A stretch of 64,000 nt of DNA from Melieria omissa (Eukaryota > Arthropoda > Insecta > Diptera > Ulidiidae). The notes under the pieces were generated by a model. It made no database searches. It worked only from the letters and a program-made list of their open reading frames with translations, and had not been told where the DNA came from. Position numbers and translations under genes: made by a program. Positions 48,719 to 60,588 of this stretch are shown here, piece by piece (positions within the stretch are counted from its first letter, which is position 1; the number at the start of each line of letters is the position of its first letter). The stretch lies in NCBI GenBank assembly GCA_963971225.1, contig OZ020267.1, positions 67,944,438 through 68,008,437 on the forward strand, in the 5' to 3' direction.

Positions 48719-50017
48719 ATCAAATTTAAGCAATTAAGCAGAAAGAGTGTACATAAGTTTATATAAATGTTTTGAGTATTTTTTTTAATTTATATTTTTT
48801 TATATACTTTTATATACCTACATACATACGAGTATTTTGTAATATATTATATATATTTTTACTACTAAGTCGAAAAACAAAATTTTGTGGCTAACATTAG
48901 AGTTAAGGATTCTTTGAATTCTGTAACAATATATATATATTTTGTAATTTTTGATTTATTTTGTTGAACTTTTTTATGTTTTTGATAATTTTTGCAACAA
49001 AAAGATATATGTAAAAAAATATTTGAAAAAATTAGATGTCAAAAATAAAATTGCAGAAAAAATTTTAACATTAATTCAATTAATTAATACATTGTTTGTA
49101 AAATTTTGTTTTTTTGTTTTTTTATTATTTATTTATTTTTTTCTGTTTTTCACTTTGATTGCCAAACTTTTTTAAATATTTTCTTATTTATTTGTTTTTT
49201 ATTTATCTATGCATGATCCATTGGCCGGTCAGTAACATCGACTTACCTAAGTTTTTTTCAACTTGTAATACTTTTATTTTAATTATTTTGTATTTTTGAA
49301 TTTCTTGTTAATTTCTTATTTTTTTTATGTTTTGTTTTATATATTTAATCAATTTATATAAATTTTTTAATTATAGTGATTTTAGTTTTTATGTTCGTAT
49401 TTTTAAATTGTTTTTGCATCTTGTTTTTCTCAGTTCGTTATTAATTTTGTTATTTTATCGACACAGACACACTTTCATTTTTGTTAAGTTTTTTCTGTAA
49501 TATTTTTGTTTTTATTGTGTGTTATTTTTGTTGCAAATTACGTGTGTTTCGGTTTCATGCTGTTGTTGTTTTTCTATTTCGTTTTTTTGCTACCTTTCCC
49601 AACTTTTCCCTAATGACTTCATTTAGATTCGCAATTTAAACATTTCGGTCTCAGTTAAAAAACTCATTTAACGCATTTTCGTTTTTCATTCCCATTTTTA
49701 GTAATAAAGTTTAGTTGCCTCTAAGTTTGCATGTGTGTGCGTGTGTGGCAGTGTATTTGTGTAAATGTTGGTGTCAGCGCAGAAATGCGTTAAAACACCC
49801 AAAAGTTCAGCGTTTTATTATTATTTTTTAACATTTTGGCAACACATGTTTTGCCATTTGAAAGTGTTGTATAAACACAGACAGACAGATTGACCGACGC
49901 ACGCAGACAGCGCAGACAAATGTGTGACTCGCCAAACATGAAAATCAATTAGTTTTGCTTTTATGAATAAAGACTTCCTAAAAGCATAAACACTACGATT
50001 TAATGATGTTCCCCGCT

Positions 50018-50066
50018 ACAACAACAACAACAACAACAGCAACGACAATAGCAGCAGCAGCAGCAA
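50018..50066 (+). repeat. (ACA)n followed by (AGC)n microsatellite
   Basis: About seven ACA units, then caacgacaat, then about five AGC units. Confidence 0.9.
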
Positions 50067-51438
50067 AAATAGCTACGGGTGAAATAAAATCGTCGAAAAA
50101 GCGTCAACGCACTCGACGCTGCGACTGCAGGAAACGGCCACAAAGTACTCACTACCTACTACTATTTAGTTGTTATTGCCAGTGCAACCATACTGGCAGT
50201 TGGGGTATTGCCAGAAACAGGCCAACACACATTATTGTTGTTGTTGTTTTGTTTTTTGTGCTAACCAAAAAGTGCAGCAAGAGAAAGTGCTAAGTACATT
50301 TTTTTTGCATTTTTTGCTTTTCTTTAATTTGTTTCCCTTTATTTTAGATGGGTACTAAATTTTTGTTTTTGTTAAAGTTTTGTGTAATGAGAAAAACCAA
50401 CCGCAAAATTTAATTTAAAATTGTTTATACAATACGAACGAACGAGAAGAAATTTTGTTGTGTTGGAAAAACTTCAACTGTGCCGAAATGCGCCAAGCGC
50501 ACATTTTCAACAGCAATGGTTGCTGTACGACATCGACAACACGAACAACAACAACAGCGGTATCTGTGTAACCCTTTTTTAGCGTTACATTTGTATTAGG
50601 AGTGTGGAAAGATGACGCGAATGATGTAAAAGAAATTATGATTGATGACTTTTGATACGCGCCCAGACATAATCAGCAGCGACTTCCTTCTCAGGTCGTC
50701 TGTGGTAGTTGCGCGGCGGCGGAGACTGAGGGAAGGAGAAAATAGTGGATGTCCGTTGAAAGTGTAAGAAAATTAAATTACTTTTCGCTTTTGTGTAGGG
50801 AAAAAAGCAACTAATCAATGAAAAACAAGACAGTGGTTATGGCATTGGAAAAACTTGGCAGCGGCTCAAGTTGGGCCATTGAGGAGTTTAAAGCGATGCG
50901 GTATGGTGTTTGTTGTGTTTGTTGGATTAGCTTTGTTAAGTTGGTGGAACTGAACGAAAAATGCAATCATGTGCAGCTCATTGCTGTATCTTTTTCGCAT
51001 TGGTCTATTAAATATAATCAGGTTTAAAGTGTTTGGAGTTGAGGCTAAGATTAAAAATATTGGCAGGTTAGCGGTTGGTTTGTCGATTAGTTTACAAGAG
51101 TACTTGGCGTTCAGAGACAGTCGACTTTGAGGCAAAATGTTTGGGTAACTTTGCCCGCGATAGTGTTTTTAATTACAGAGAATGATGTATTAGCATAAAT
51201 CAGTGTTTCTCTTAGATCTCGCAACTAGAGTAATTCAAATGAGCTGTTAGGATCTTTCATAGAGACCATTTTCGTAATTGCTTGCTTTAGTAAACCTTAG
51301 CAAGAACGTGAATTCTTACATGTCTCAGTGTTGTTAAGGGCTCGAATTCAACCAGAGAGATACGTAAGCAGACGATTCCAGCTGTCTTTAACGATATGAA
51401 GACGCACATAGAACAATTTGGTCCTTTGTGCTACGCCA

Positions 51439-52220
51439 GGACTTAAGCCCAAACTCCATAAAGCGCGTTTCAGGCGTATCGTCGTTTTTCGCGTTTCCCG
51501 CGTTTCTAGGAAAAGTAGAATCAGTTTATTTGTATGAAGCAAACTCCATGACTTGACGTCGATACGCCCGAAACGCGTCAAAAGTTGAACTATTATCAAC
51601 TTTCTCATGCGTTTCGCGCTTAACGACGTCAAACAGCTGGCAGAGCTCCTAAAGATGTCATAAATTATGTGGTTAAATGGTAATGCCGATAACAAACTTG
51701 TGTTATCGCAAAACTCGAATGCATTTATTTTACACGAAAGCTATTAAATACATTTAAGAAACATTTGAAATTCAACATTTTAACATAAAATGTGCGGAAA
51801 TTCCTAAAAATTAGCATAATTCTTTGACAGACGAAACTTAGTCTTCGCTGTATTGGAAATTCGATAGGTTATTCGGTGTATATCGAATTTTGCTCATTCC
51901 TGTGAGATAAATTGCTACAAATTGAATTCAACTGAATCTTTTTTTATTTTTTGCAATGCAATGCTCGAAATCAGTAAATTCTATAAAGTTTATAACGTCG
52001 TATAGCAATTTCATTTCGTTCTTTTTCACAATTCACAACGAAATCAATCAGCAGTTTGCCAATTAAAAATTAGCATCAGCTGACGTAAGAAGAAGAAGCT
52101 GACGCGTGAAACGCGTGTTATGGAGCATACAACATTGCAACGCGAATAACGCGTGAAACACCATAACGCGACAAACCCTGAACGCCTGAAACGCGCTTCA
52201 TGGAGTTTGACCTTTAGTCC
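51439..52220. mobile_element. Inverted-repeat element rich in GCGTTTC motifs
   Basis: caaactccataaagcgcgtt plus tcaggcgt at 51450 is mirrored at the right end by acgcctgaaacgcgc and ttcatggagtttg (to 52209), one mismatch in ~27 bases. Weaker similarity (aggacttaag / aggactaaag) extends the ends outward. A further caaactccatgacttgacg copy lies internally at 51540. cgcgtttc or gaaacgcg occurs many times along the element. No target duplication is clear and no coding frame is present. It may be a foldback-type element or a MITE with subterminal repeats. Confidence 0.65.
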
Positions 52221-55200
52221 TTAACTTAGTTCAGAACCAATAATGATGCGCATCGAGCCATGTTTATCAAGATTTCGAATTAATTAAACCATTTAAAACT
52301 TAACCATGATTTAGATGATACAAGTATTGACCCATTTTCTGCAATGCTTTAATTTTTGAAAAAGTAATTTCCTCAAAATGCATTCTTCTGTCATTCTTGT
52401 CTTCTTCTTTCTGCTCTTCTCTCGGGCAATTATTACCATAATTTTGCCATCGTTCATTCATTTCATGCGTCTGCCATATCTTCATGCATCATTCAGCCGT
52501 CCTGTCCATCCGTTCGCTATTGCATTCCAGCCAGCCAGCTTGACGTGTGCTGTCTGTCGGTTCATCATAATTCAACAGGCAGTCGGGCAGGCGTCGAAAT
52601 GCAGCATCCTCTGTGCGGCGCTTTCGTCAGCCATGACATGAACTGCAACAATTTGAATTCGCCGACAGTGGCAGCTGGCTTATGTTGAACACAGCAACCA
52701 CAACAACAAATGGCAACAATTGTGCAGATCACTAACAAATACACTGACCAGTGCATTTGTTATTGGACTTTTTGTTGTTGGCTGTTGCATTTTTTCCTTG
52801 TAACCACAAAATACTTGATCGCGTGTTGTTGTTGTTGTTGTTGACGCCGCAATGTGGACAAAACTAAATTGAAATTTTCCCAAAAGCGTTGGGTCATTGC
52901 AACTGTTATTGTTGTTGTTGTTGTTATAGTTGTGGTTCGCTTAACCGCAATTTGAATTTTTGTCGGTTGCAGTTTTTCATTATTGTTTTTATTCGCTCTT
53001 ATCCGATTGCATATTAATAAAACGATCGCAGCGCGCGCAATTCTTCATTCTTCATTCTATTTAATTTTTGTTTTTATTTTCTTTCTATTGTCTTTTAACA
53101 AATTCGTCCAACAGTCATTATGATTTATTATTTGTTATTTCAAACTTTGTTGAGTTGATGTTATTAATCAATTTAGCCATTTTTGGAGCAATTCGTGCGC
53201 CGCACATTTCGTTCGACGTTGTGGTTGTTGTTGCTCCCCTTTGCTGGACATTGTTAAGTTGCATTTTTATGTCTTTTTAATAAGATTGAGTTGGCTTTGT
53301 GGTTGTTGTTTGTTTATTTGTGTTGATTTTATGTTTGTTTGGTATTTATTTGTTGGTGAGATAAAGTGACATTTACAGCTGCTGTCGGTTGCCGCTGAGG
53401 TGGTTGCTGTTGATGTTGTTGATGTTGTTGCTGCTGTTATTGTGGACGTTGTTGTAATTTCTATTGGCACTGATGTTGCTTTTGTTGTTAGCATTGTAAT
53501 TTACTATCGTTGTGCCCACCTACGCCAACTACCAAATTGAACAACTATAACAACAACAACATTGCTGGTGTATTGCGCCAGCAGCATTTGGTAAAAAGTT
53601 AAAATTTAATTTATTGTTTTCTGCAGCGCAATTAATTAATTTAAACATTTAACGGTTTAACACTTTTATTGAGTGTTTATTGCCACATGTGGTAGCGTTG
53701 GTGTTGCTCAAACAAGCAGCCTCTGGCTCTGATCGCTGGCCAGATAATTTGTGCCTCAAAAGGCAGCAAATGTTGTTCTTGAGGTTTTGCTAAAGTTTAT
53801 TAGGTCAAAAATGTGGATTGTGCATTGTCGAAATTATTTAAATGTCAGTTGGCAGCACTGCAATCGCTGCGCTTATTTGTTGTTGTAGTTTTGCACTTTG
53901 ATGCCTTTCGAATTGTACCCTTTTGCCATTCTACCAATTTACAGTTAGCCAATTGCAATTCAATTAAAATCTGCAACTCGACAAGTCGCACTTTCAACTG
54001 GCTGCCAAGTTGACAGCCCAAGTAACGTTGTAAATCGAAAATCAACAACAACAAGTCATCTAGAAATCAATTACAATAAAACCCACTGCCATTTCCATTC
54101 ACTTTATTCCTTAAACGCGGCGAAAATGTGTTATAAGACGCGTTCATCAACAAATGCCGTCATGATCCTCCGCAACAACAGTCGCGCTGCACTGGACGCT
54201 TTCAGCTTTCCAGGTGTTAATTTCGTTTTGCTTGCGCCGCGCGCGCAAACTAATTACACCAAAAAAGATACCCAACCCAAAAGTCATGAACGCGATCAGC
54301 CGACAAGCAACAGCAACAACAACAGCGACCATCAGCGATTCGCGCCAAACAGCAACACCAACATGGCTGGCTAGCAACATGGCCAACAACGTGACTTTGA
54401 CTCGTTGATGATGGCAGCTGCTTTACGACGCGTCGTACACTCGCCTAGTAACATAAAACCCCGCCTGCCGTTGCCCGCTTTTGCTGCTCTTAATGGCGTG
54501 AATTTCCTTTTTCCGCGGCTGGAAAAACGTTTGTGGAGCGAATGAAAGCAAAGAGACTTTAAGCGATTTTTCGTTACCAGCAATTTGTCACAGGTGTTGC
54601 CCCGGTAATCTCTTCAGATTTATACCTCATTGCGCCGACTTGAATGATTTGTTAGATAGTCTAAAAAAAAATAAAAAAAAACAAACAACTGAACTAAATA
54701 AACACAGCAAACGCTGATTGGCTTTTCCGCTGCAAACTTCTTACATTTAAATTAAATGTGCACACTTGATGTCACATATGCAATAAAGAGTGTTTCACCC
54801 CCTCGAACAACACTTCAGACTGCATTCCACAACGCATCGAGCAATTCAGCAGAATTGCAAGCACAGCTGGAACGCAAGCAAATACACACATTGACATGAG
54901 TGTGTGTGTGAGTGTTCTTTCGCCAATAAACAGCACTTTTCATTATACGCACTCACACCAATTTTTTTCTAAAAATTTATCAGCCGGCGTCTGCCTGGGC
55001 GCATAGACCAAACAGTTGCGGTGCGTCTGCGCACAGCTTGGCGCAAAATGTGGCCAGCCTCTGGCAACAAAACGCCCCGTCATTGTGGTCGGCAACGAGT
55101 CGTGTTTATAAGCAGTTGTTGATAAACATTTGCTGTGCTGCACATAAACAAACAATGTGTGTGTGTGTGGACTGTGGATGTGCGCTGCTGTGTTTGTTTT

Positions 55201-55904
55201 TGCTGTTGACTGTTGGAAGAAATGCCCAAGCAAATTCAAATAAGGTCAGGCAAATATTTTTAAGTTGATATACTGCAGTTTTGGTTTTTGTTATTCCTTT
55301 AATTTCTAATTATGCGAAATTTCGGAATGCAAGAGAAACGAGCTACATTTTCTTGAACAATAAATATGTTTTTTTTTTTGTAGTAAGAAGTTGTCACAAG
55401 CAGCGAATGGTAATTTCTCTTCTGCAGACAACATATAGGGGGACAAAATAATTGTAAAACCTACATAAATACAACACTACTAGGTGCAATAGCTTGTGTT
55501 ATGTTGTAGACATAGAAAGGAGCTCCACACATATAGATGGAACCTCTATGTTAACACAAAGAAGAGAATGGGTGTTGGTCCGAGTCAAATCGCCAGAGTG
55601 CCTCTTTTTTTTTTAAGAATTCTTTCCTTTTTTTTAAATTCTTGCATAAACTATCAACCACATGCGTTCTGTTTGAAATCAAGTTTTTTCATACAAATCG
55701 ATCGATAGTCAAAATTATAATGAACATGTGGAAATATTTATGTGAATGCAACCTAAAGACAACATTTGTCGGAGATTTGGTGCCCATTTCAAATATTTGC
55801 CTCGTGCTTTGACCGCTAGATCTGTGACCAATTTCTAATAATTCTTGGTACTTAAGTCCATCTTCTTCTTCTTCTTAACTGGTACGACAGCCCGATTAAG
55901 AGAC
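52221..55904. other. Non-coding stretch, many TTG/CAA runs
   Basis: GTT runs near 52825-52842, 52908-52925 and 53400-53450 and CAA runs near 53549 explain most of the short open frames. Nothing coding or mobile was recognised. Confidence 0.45.
52825..52842 (+). repeat. (TTG)n microsatellite
   Basis: Six TTG units. A similar run follows at 52908-52925. Confidence 0.9.
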
Positions 55905-55907
55905 TAA

Positions 55908-56350
55908 AGGCTTGATTACACGAAACGAGTCGAGTGACGAGACATCAAAATGGCACTAGGCCGAAAGAATTGGGATAGCGAGCAAAAGCGACGAGTTGTT
56001 GAAACGTATTTCGACACGCGGCGAGTCAGTTCGGTTTTACAATGCACAAAATGAACTAAGCAACTCGCGCAATTAAACTCAACCGAGCGAAAAGTGGTGT
56101 GTGACGCATACCGCATGTGACGAGCGATTCCGCATGTGACGAGCGATTGCGCGAATCGCTGCGAAAAGAGAAAAATATAACGGTAAAGTAGTGGTCGCTC
56201 GGCCTAGCAAACAAAATGTGATTCTAGTGACTCTCTCGCTATCTTCATCGGTCACTGACTCAATCAAGAACTCGCCTTACCGTTTAGACGAAACGAGTAC
56301 TCGTTAGAGTTGATGTCTCGTCGCTCTACTCGTTACGTGTAATCAAGCCT
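55908..56350. mobile_element. PIF/Harbinger-like MITE
   Basis: aggcttgattacacgaaacg at the left end matches the reverse complement of the right end (aggcttgattacacgtaacg), and similarity continues through gacgagacatcaa, about 40 bp in all. The 3-bp flank TAA is repeated on both sides (55905-55907 and 56351-56353), fitting the TWA targets of PIF/Harbinger elements. The interior contains a direct duplication of cgcatgtgacgagcgatt at 56112-56147. No transposase coding is present. Confidence 0.85.
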
Positions 56351-56364
56351 TAAGGCCGCAACCA

Positions 56365-56612
56365 TCCGTGTTGTGCGTGTAAATTTGCACTCGGATGTAC
56401 TCGGACTCCGAACGGCGAGTAGGGAGCTTTTTCATAGGCAATTTTACTCTCAGAGGTTTGCCATTTCCTGCTGAGAGGACAGCCGCCGAAAGAAAAATTG
56501 TTGGTTTTTCTTTTTTTTTTCGGTGTTAACGCAACGGAGTATTGAACCTGGATTCGTACGTCGCATTTGACTCGCGGCCCAACGCACTAGCCAGCTGAGC
56601 TACGGCGACTGC
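56365..56612 (-). mobile_element. tRNA-derived SINE, copy 3 (different subfamily)
   Basis: On the minus strand the A box is perfect (tagctcagctgg, 56591-56602) and a B-box-like ggttcaatact lies at 56538-56548. The body shares the conserved block read on the plus strand as gaggtttgccatttcctgct (near 56454) with copies 1 and 2, but the rest differs, so it is a related subfamily. It begins ~15 bp after the Harbinger-like MITE. The 3' end is approximate. Confidence 0.78.
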
Positions 56613-57318
56613 TTCTTAAGTCCCTATTGATGATTGATTCAAACCCACTTGATTTGACTGAGCTTGTTATATTAAAAGAAGTCCCATTTTTCTGCACTGT
56701 CTTTGTTCAAGTTCTCTTAGCATTTTTGCTACTAAAAAAAACCATCCATAAAACCACGAAAAGAATTTTGGGTCCATGAAATCTGTACAAAAAACTCTCA
56801 GAATCTATAAAATTTGGAGAAAATTAAATGTTGTCAGCAACTCAATGTCTTCACTTTCTCTACTCTGTGAAATTTTTCCAAAAAACTCCTCAACCATTGC
56901 GGAAGTGAACCTTTCGAATAGTCAGACAAGTGTTAAACGACCTAAAGTTTTGCTTAAAAATAACACTAACAATTTCCAGCAAATAACCATCAACAACAAT
57001 TACCTCCCAATTGCGCGTCACAGCCAAAACACACGAAGAGATTTTCATTAAGTGCACATCGCGAAACACACATCGCGTAATTTCCATTTAATTGCAAAAG
57101 GTAACTTTTCCCGCAACAACTTTACTTACCAAAAAAACAAAACAAAAATTCAAAAACTCAAAAAGCAAAAAAAATAAAATACCAATTTGCTGTTGTTGTT
57201 GTGCCTTAATTGTCTATGAAATCACCAAAGGCAGCAACAAAATTGGCATTTATGTGGGTAAGTCACTCGGGTCGACTTGATGTTGCTTACTGCTGTTGTC
57301 GCTGGGATAGACAGTCGC

Positions 57319-57347
57319 TCACACACACACATACACACACACACACT
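57319..57347 (+). repeat. (CA)n microsatellite, one interruption
   Basis: cacacacacacatacacac and onward; about 14 units with one TA interruption. Confidence 0.92.
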
Positions 57348-59770
57348 TGGATAATCTTGGCCTAATGAAATGGGTGTTAAACTGATTACACAAATCTTAA
57401 AACAAAAAGTAAAACAACGGAAACCACTTTTATTTTCGTTTCTTTCTGCTGTGCATTTGCTTACTTACATTGTTTCGTTGTTGTTGTTTTCCTTTTTCTC
57501 TTTAAACGCATTAACTAATGTGCACTTTTGCACCCCACACACACTCACGGGAAGTCATCCAAATGATGCATAATTTCATCTATGGTTGCTACGGGCCAAT
57601 TGGCACAACAACAATGAGACACACAGCGAGAATACTCAAAGCTCAAAGTCTTTAACACTTTGTGGGTCACAGTGCGTTGTGCGTCTGTGAATGCGGCTGC
57701 GAAGCGAAAGGTAGAAAGAGAAAGAGCGAGAAGGGGCGGCGACAGTGGGTTAGTTTAACCTTTTGTTTTCATTAGTTTGGTCACTTTGGGCTATGATAAA
57801 ATTATGTGTTTACAAAACAGCCAACGGCGGGACGACAGGCGGCAGCGGTGCATTCGAGCGAAAGTGATAAATCATAGAGTCGGCCGTTCATAATTAATCA
57901 CCGAACGGCGTTTTGCCAACTTAAGCTTTTGGGCAGACTTTTGTAAGTCTGGACAGCCGACGCTGTTCGCTTGCATTTGTGCATTGTAAACAATGCACTT
58001 TTATGCTTTTTGTTTTCTCTTAATTTCTGTGTTTGAAAGGTCTTTGAGAAAGTCCACAGCACATATCTCCGGCTGCTGCTGGCAGCATTCCTTTCTGTGT
58101 TATGCGCTTTTTGTTGTTGTTGTTGGATTACTTGCGCGCCGCTTGAACTAAATTATGTTATAACCCGACTGTCCATGTGTGTCGTGCTGCATGTTTACTT
58201 TTCCATGCAGAGAGCTGTGCCACTTGCTGCACAGCCCAAAAAACAACAATAACAATAAAAACAAAATGTAATGGTCACCCTTTGAGTGCTGGTGTGGCGA
58301 GATGATTGATTTGACTGTGTTGCCGCTGTGTTGGTTGGTGGCCCGGTCAATGTGTCCGTTTGTTTACACGCGACGGCAGGTGGCAGCAACTATTTTCAAA
58401 GTAAATATTTGTGTTTGATTTGGCCGAGCGATTCGTTACCTGGTTGACTTTTTTCTTCATTTCTTTCATTTTTACTGGCTTTGTTGTTGTTGCGCAGTGG
58501 TTTTGTGAAAATTTATTGAAGCTTGAAAATGGTGTCAATCGTTTGAGCGTAAACTTTTAATTGAAATTCTGATGTACTATCAAAACGGATAGTGGCAACG
58601 TTGCAGTGTGTCCAATTTGTTGGTTGTTCTCTTTTTGGGTGGAACAAAAGCCAGATAATATTTCAAGCAGCCTTTAAAACGATTTTTAGTTGTCATTACA
58701 GTATTTTTTATTTTATTTTTTTAATTTGTGTCAGTTCCGTTTCTTTCCACTTTATGGATAATGTGTTTATTTTCCATTGCCGTAAACCGGCAATTGCAAT
58801 CGTACAAATTGTTTTCTGTACGATTCTCTTGGAGAAGTTAACGAGTTAATATATAATTATTCGCAATTTCCTCTTTTGCGCGCATTCATTTATAGGTTCT
58901 GGTTATTATTAGCATTTTCGCCACATTCGAGCGTACCGTACTTTGGCTCGTTGTACAACTATTGCAACAGTTTGAAAAGCCGCAATATGCCATAATACTC
59001 GCATTCGTCTAACACTATCAATTAGCTGCCGTTGTACAGGAGCGTTTCTAGAGGGACAACGCCCAATTTGAAGTTTGCAAGTTAGTGGAGAGAAATGTAG
59101 AGACTTTTTAAAATTGCAACGACTCTGAGATAGTAGAGATTTGTCAGGAATCTTGAATAGAATAAAGCATATAGAAAGTAAAGAGCTAGTCAACTCGTTG
59201 TGTCCAAATGTCTGAAAGAAGTTCAAGATAGAGTTTGGTTTAGAGTTTTCGATGTTTGACAGTGTCGTCATAATTTAATTCTCATGGAGACGAGTCTTGT
59301 GTATGAGTCCATGGGATCTTACACGCTGGTTTGTATTCTTCCACATGTCTAATACACCTGTCTTCACATTTTAGATGTCGTAGTTTCAATCTAAGAGATA
59401 TGAGCGCATAGACTCACACACGTTAATTTGTGTTCCTTACCTTACTGACTTGAATATTTAGTTGTTAGCGCACTTTCGTCTTGGAGTCTCAGATAGGAGG
59501 CTATAGATTCTTACTTACTTTCTTACTTATTTAACTTATAGTTCATAAGAAGTATGGAACTATACATCTAACCACTTTAGTTTTGGCAAGAAAGGCCCAA
59601 CATGTCTCACCCAAACTGTTTTGAACCGAAGCATGATTATATAAAACATCATTCAGGACACAAAAACTAATGAACGATGCCCACCAAAGTGATCCCTTGT
59701 GTTACCACTTTGAAGAAGGAAGATAGACTTCCTTAAAGATTTCTTATTAGCTTGAAACAAGCTAGTTTTC

Positions 59771-59846
59771 TCTCTTGTATAAGTCTTAGCTGGACTTCTT
59801 TCTCTCTTGTACAAGTCTCTCTTGTATACGTCTTAGCTGGACTTCT
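59771..59846. repeat. Tandem duplication, period ~47 bp
   Basis: tctcttgtataagtcttagc with tggacttct at 59771 recurs at 59818 as tctcttgtatacgtcttagc with tggacttct. A partial third tctcttgtacaagtc lies between them. Confidence 0.85.
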
Positions 59847-60551
59847 AGTTATGCAAAACATTGAGTGCCCCTTTACCTAATAATTTGCGCCCACTTTTGG
59901 GAAGCTTAAAACTATAAGTTTTCATAACTTTGGTGCCCTCTTTACTAGTTGATCTGTCAACCGCTCCGAATGAATTCACAATGCATTCCCGGAGGGAGGA
60001 AAAGGGTGCTCCTTGGGTCTCGCTTGCTACAAAAGGCCCAGCTACGCAAGCTGTCATCCTAACCTACTGCGTTCTTCTCATTAAACCTGCTTCAACGAAA
60101 ATCCCCTCTTCGTTCTCAAAAGGATCTTCGTAGCTTCCTAAGATCTGCAAACCGAAAACATTTTGAACCGTTTTGACAAACCGCCCCTGGCACTCTGAGT
60201 ACTTCACTGTGTGTCGGCTCTGGTAGCCGGCCGCTATGCTTTGATGTGTTTAACGGCCTCCCGAAAGAATTGAAAAAGATGCACGAATAGCGAATATATA
60301 CGAGCATTCATGCAGTGCCACTAATCCATAATTAAACGACTTAAGTGGTTCTGTGTAATAACGGTAAAACGAAACTAAAATTTCACAACTGCATGCGCCG
60401 TGCTGCATTTTGCATACGAAAGCAAGTACCGAAAATAGATACAACTTGCAACATTTAATAACTTTTGTTTAATTGTTGCCAATGTGAAAATCATAATAAT
60501 GAATTTCGCAATGAAAAAATTGCAACAAATTCTTTAAAGAGTTCCTTATTA

Positions 60552-60588
60552 ATGGCCTTTCTCTTTTCTTTTTCTTTGCAGGTAAGTG
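60552..60588 (+). promoter_or_regulatory. Candidate recursive splice site (ratcheting point 2)
   Basis: A strong, long pyrimidine tract (tttctcttttctttttctttg) runs into CAG and then directly into GTAAGTGAC, with the junction at 60581/60582. Strand and layout are the same as the site at 16504. The two sites are 44.1 kb apart. The tract here is cleaner than at site 1. A ttattaat sequence ~30 bases upstream could serve as a branch site. Confidence 0.75.

Larger units (their letters stand above)
47591..51438. other. Non-coding stretch with extremely AT-rich core
   Basis: 48400-49600 is dominated by T-rich runs with a diverged duplication. The flanks carry TTG, ACA and AGC microsatellites. No coding sequence recognised. 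Confidence 0.5.
56613..60551. other. Non-coding stretch, probably intronic
   Basis: It includes a CA run at 57319-57347 and a small duplication at 59771-59846. Open frames are short and unrecognisable. An isolated ggtaagtcac at 57253 looks like a 5' splice site but has no open, recognisable exon before it. Confidence 0.45.

Noticed and set aside
49235..49260. Minus-strand ttaggtaagt as a third ratcheting point
   Set aside because: The bases before it on that strand are A-rich (gttgaaaaaaacttag), so there is no polypyrimidine tract.
48090..53450. CRISPR-like array suggested by repeated short motifs
   Set aside because: The repeats are simple triplet microsatellites without regular unique spacers, in a eukaryotic context.
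55430..55720. Tc1-like end suggested by agggggacaaaataattg
   Set aside because: No matching inverted end was found downstream.
56538..56612. Possible tRNA gene on the minus strand with a perfect A box
   Set aside because: The B box is imperfect and the sequence continues into the shared SINE body.
57112..57150. Minus-strand T-rich run followed by ggtaagtaaag
   Set aside because: No AG precedes the GT, so it cannot be a recursive splice site.
57250..57265. ggtaagtcac as a host 5' splice site
   Set aside because: No acceptor or recognisable coding sequence precedes it. Single matches are expected by chance in 64 kb.
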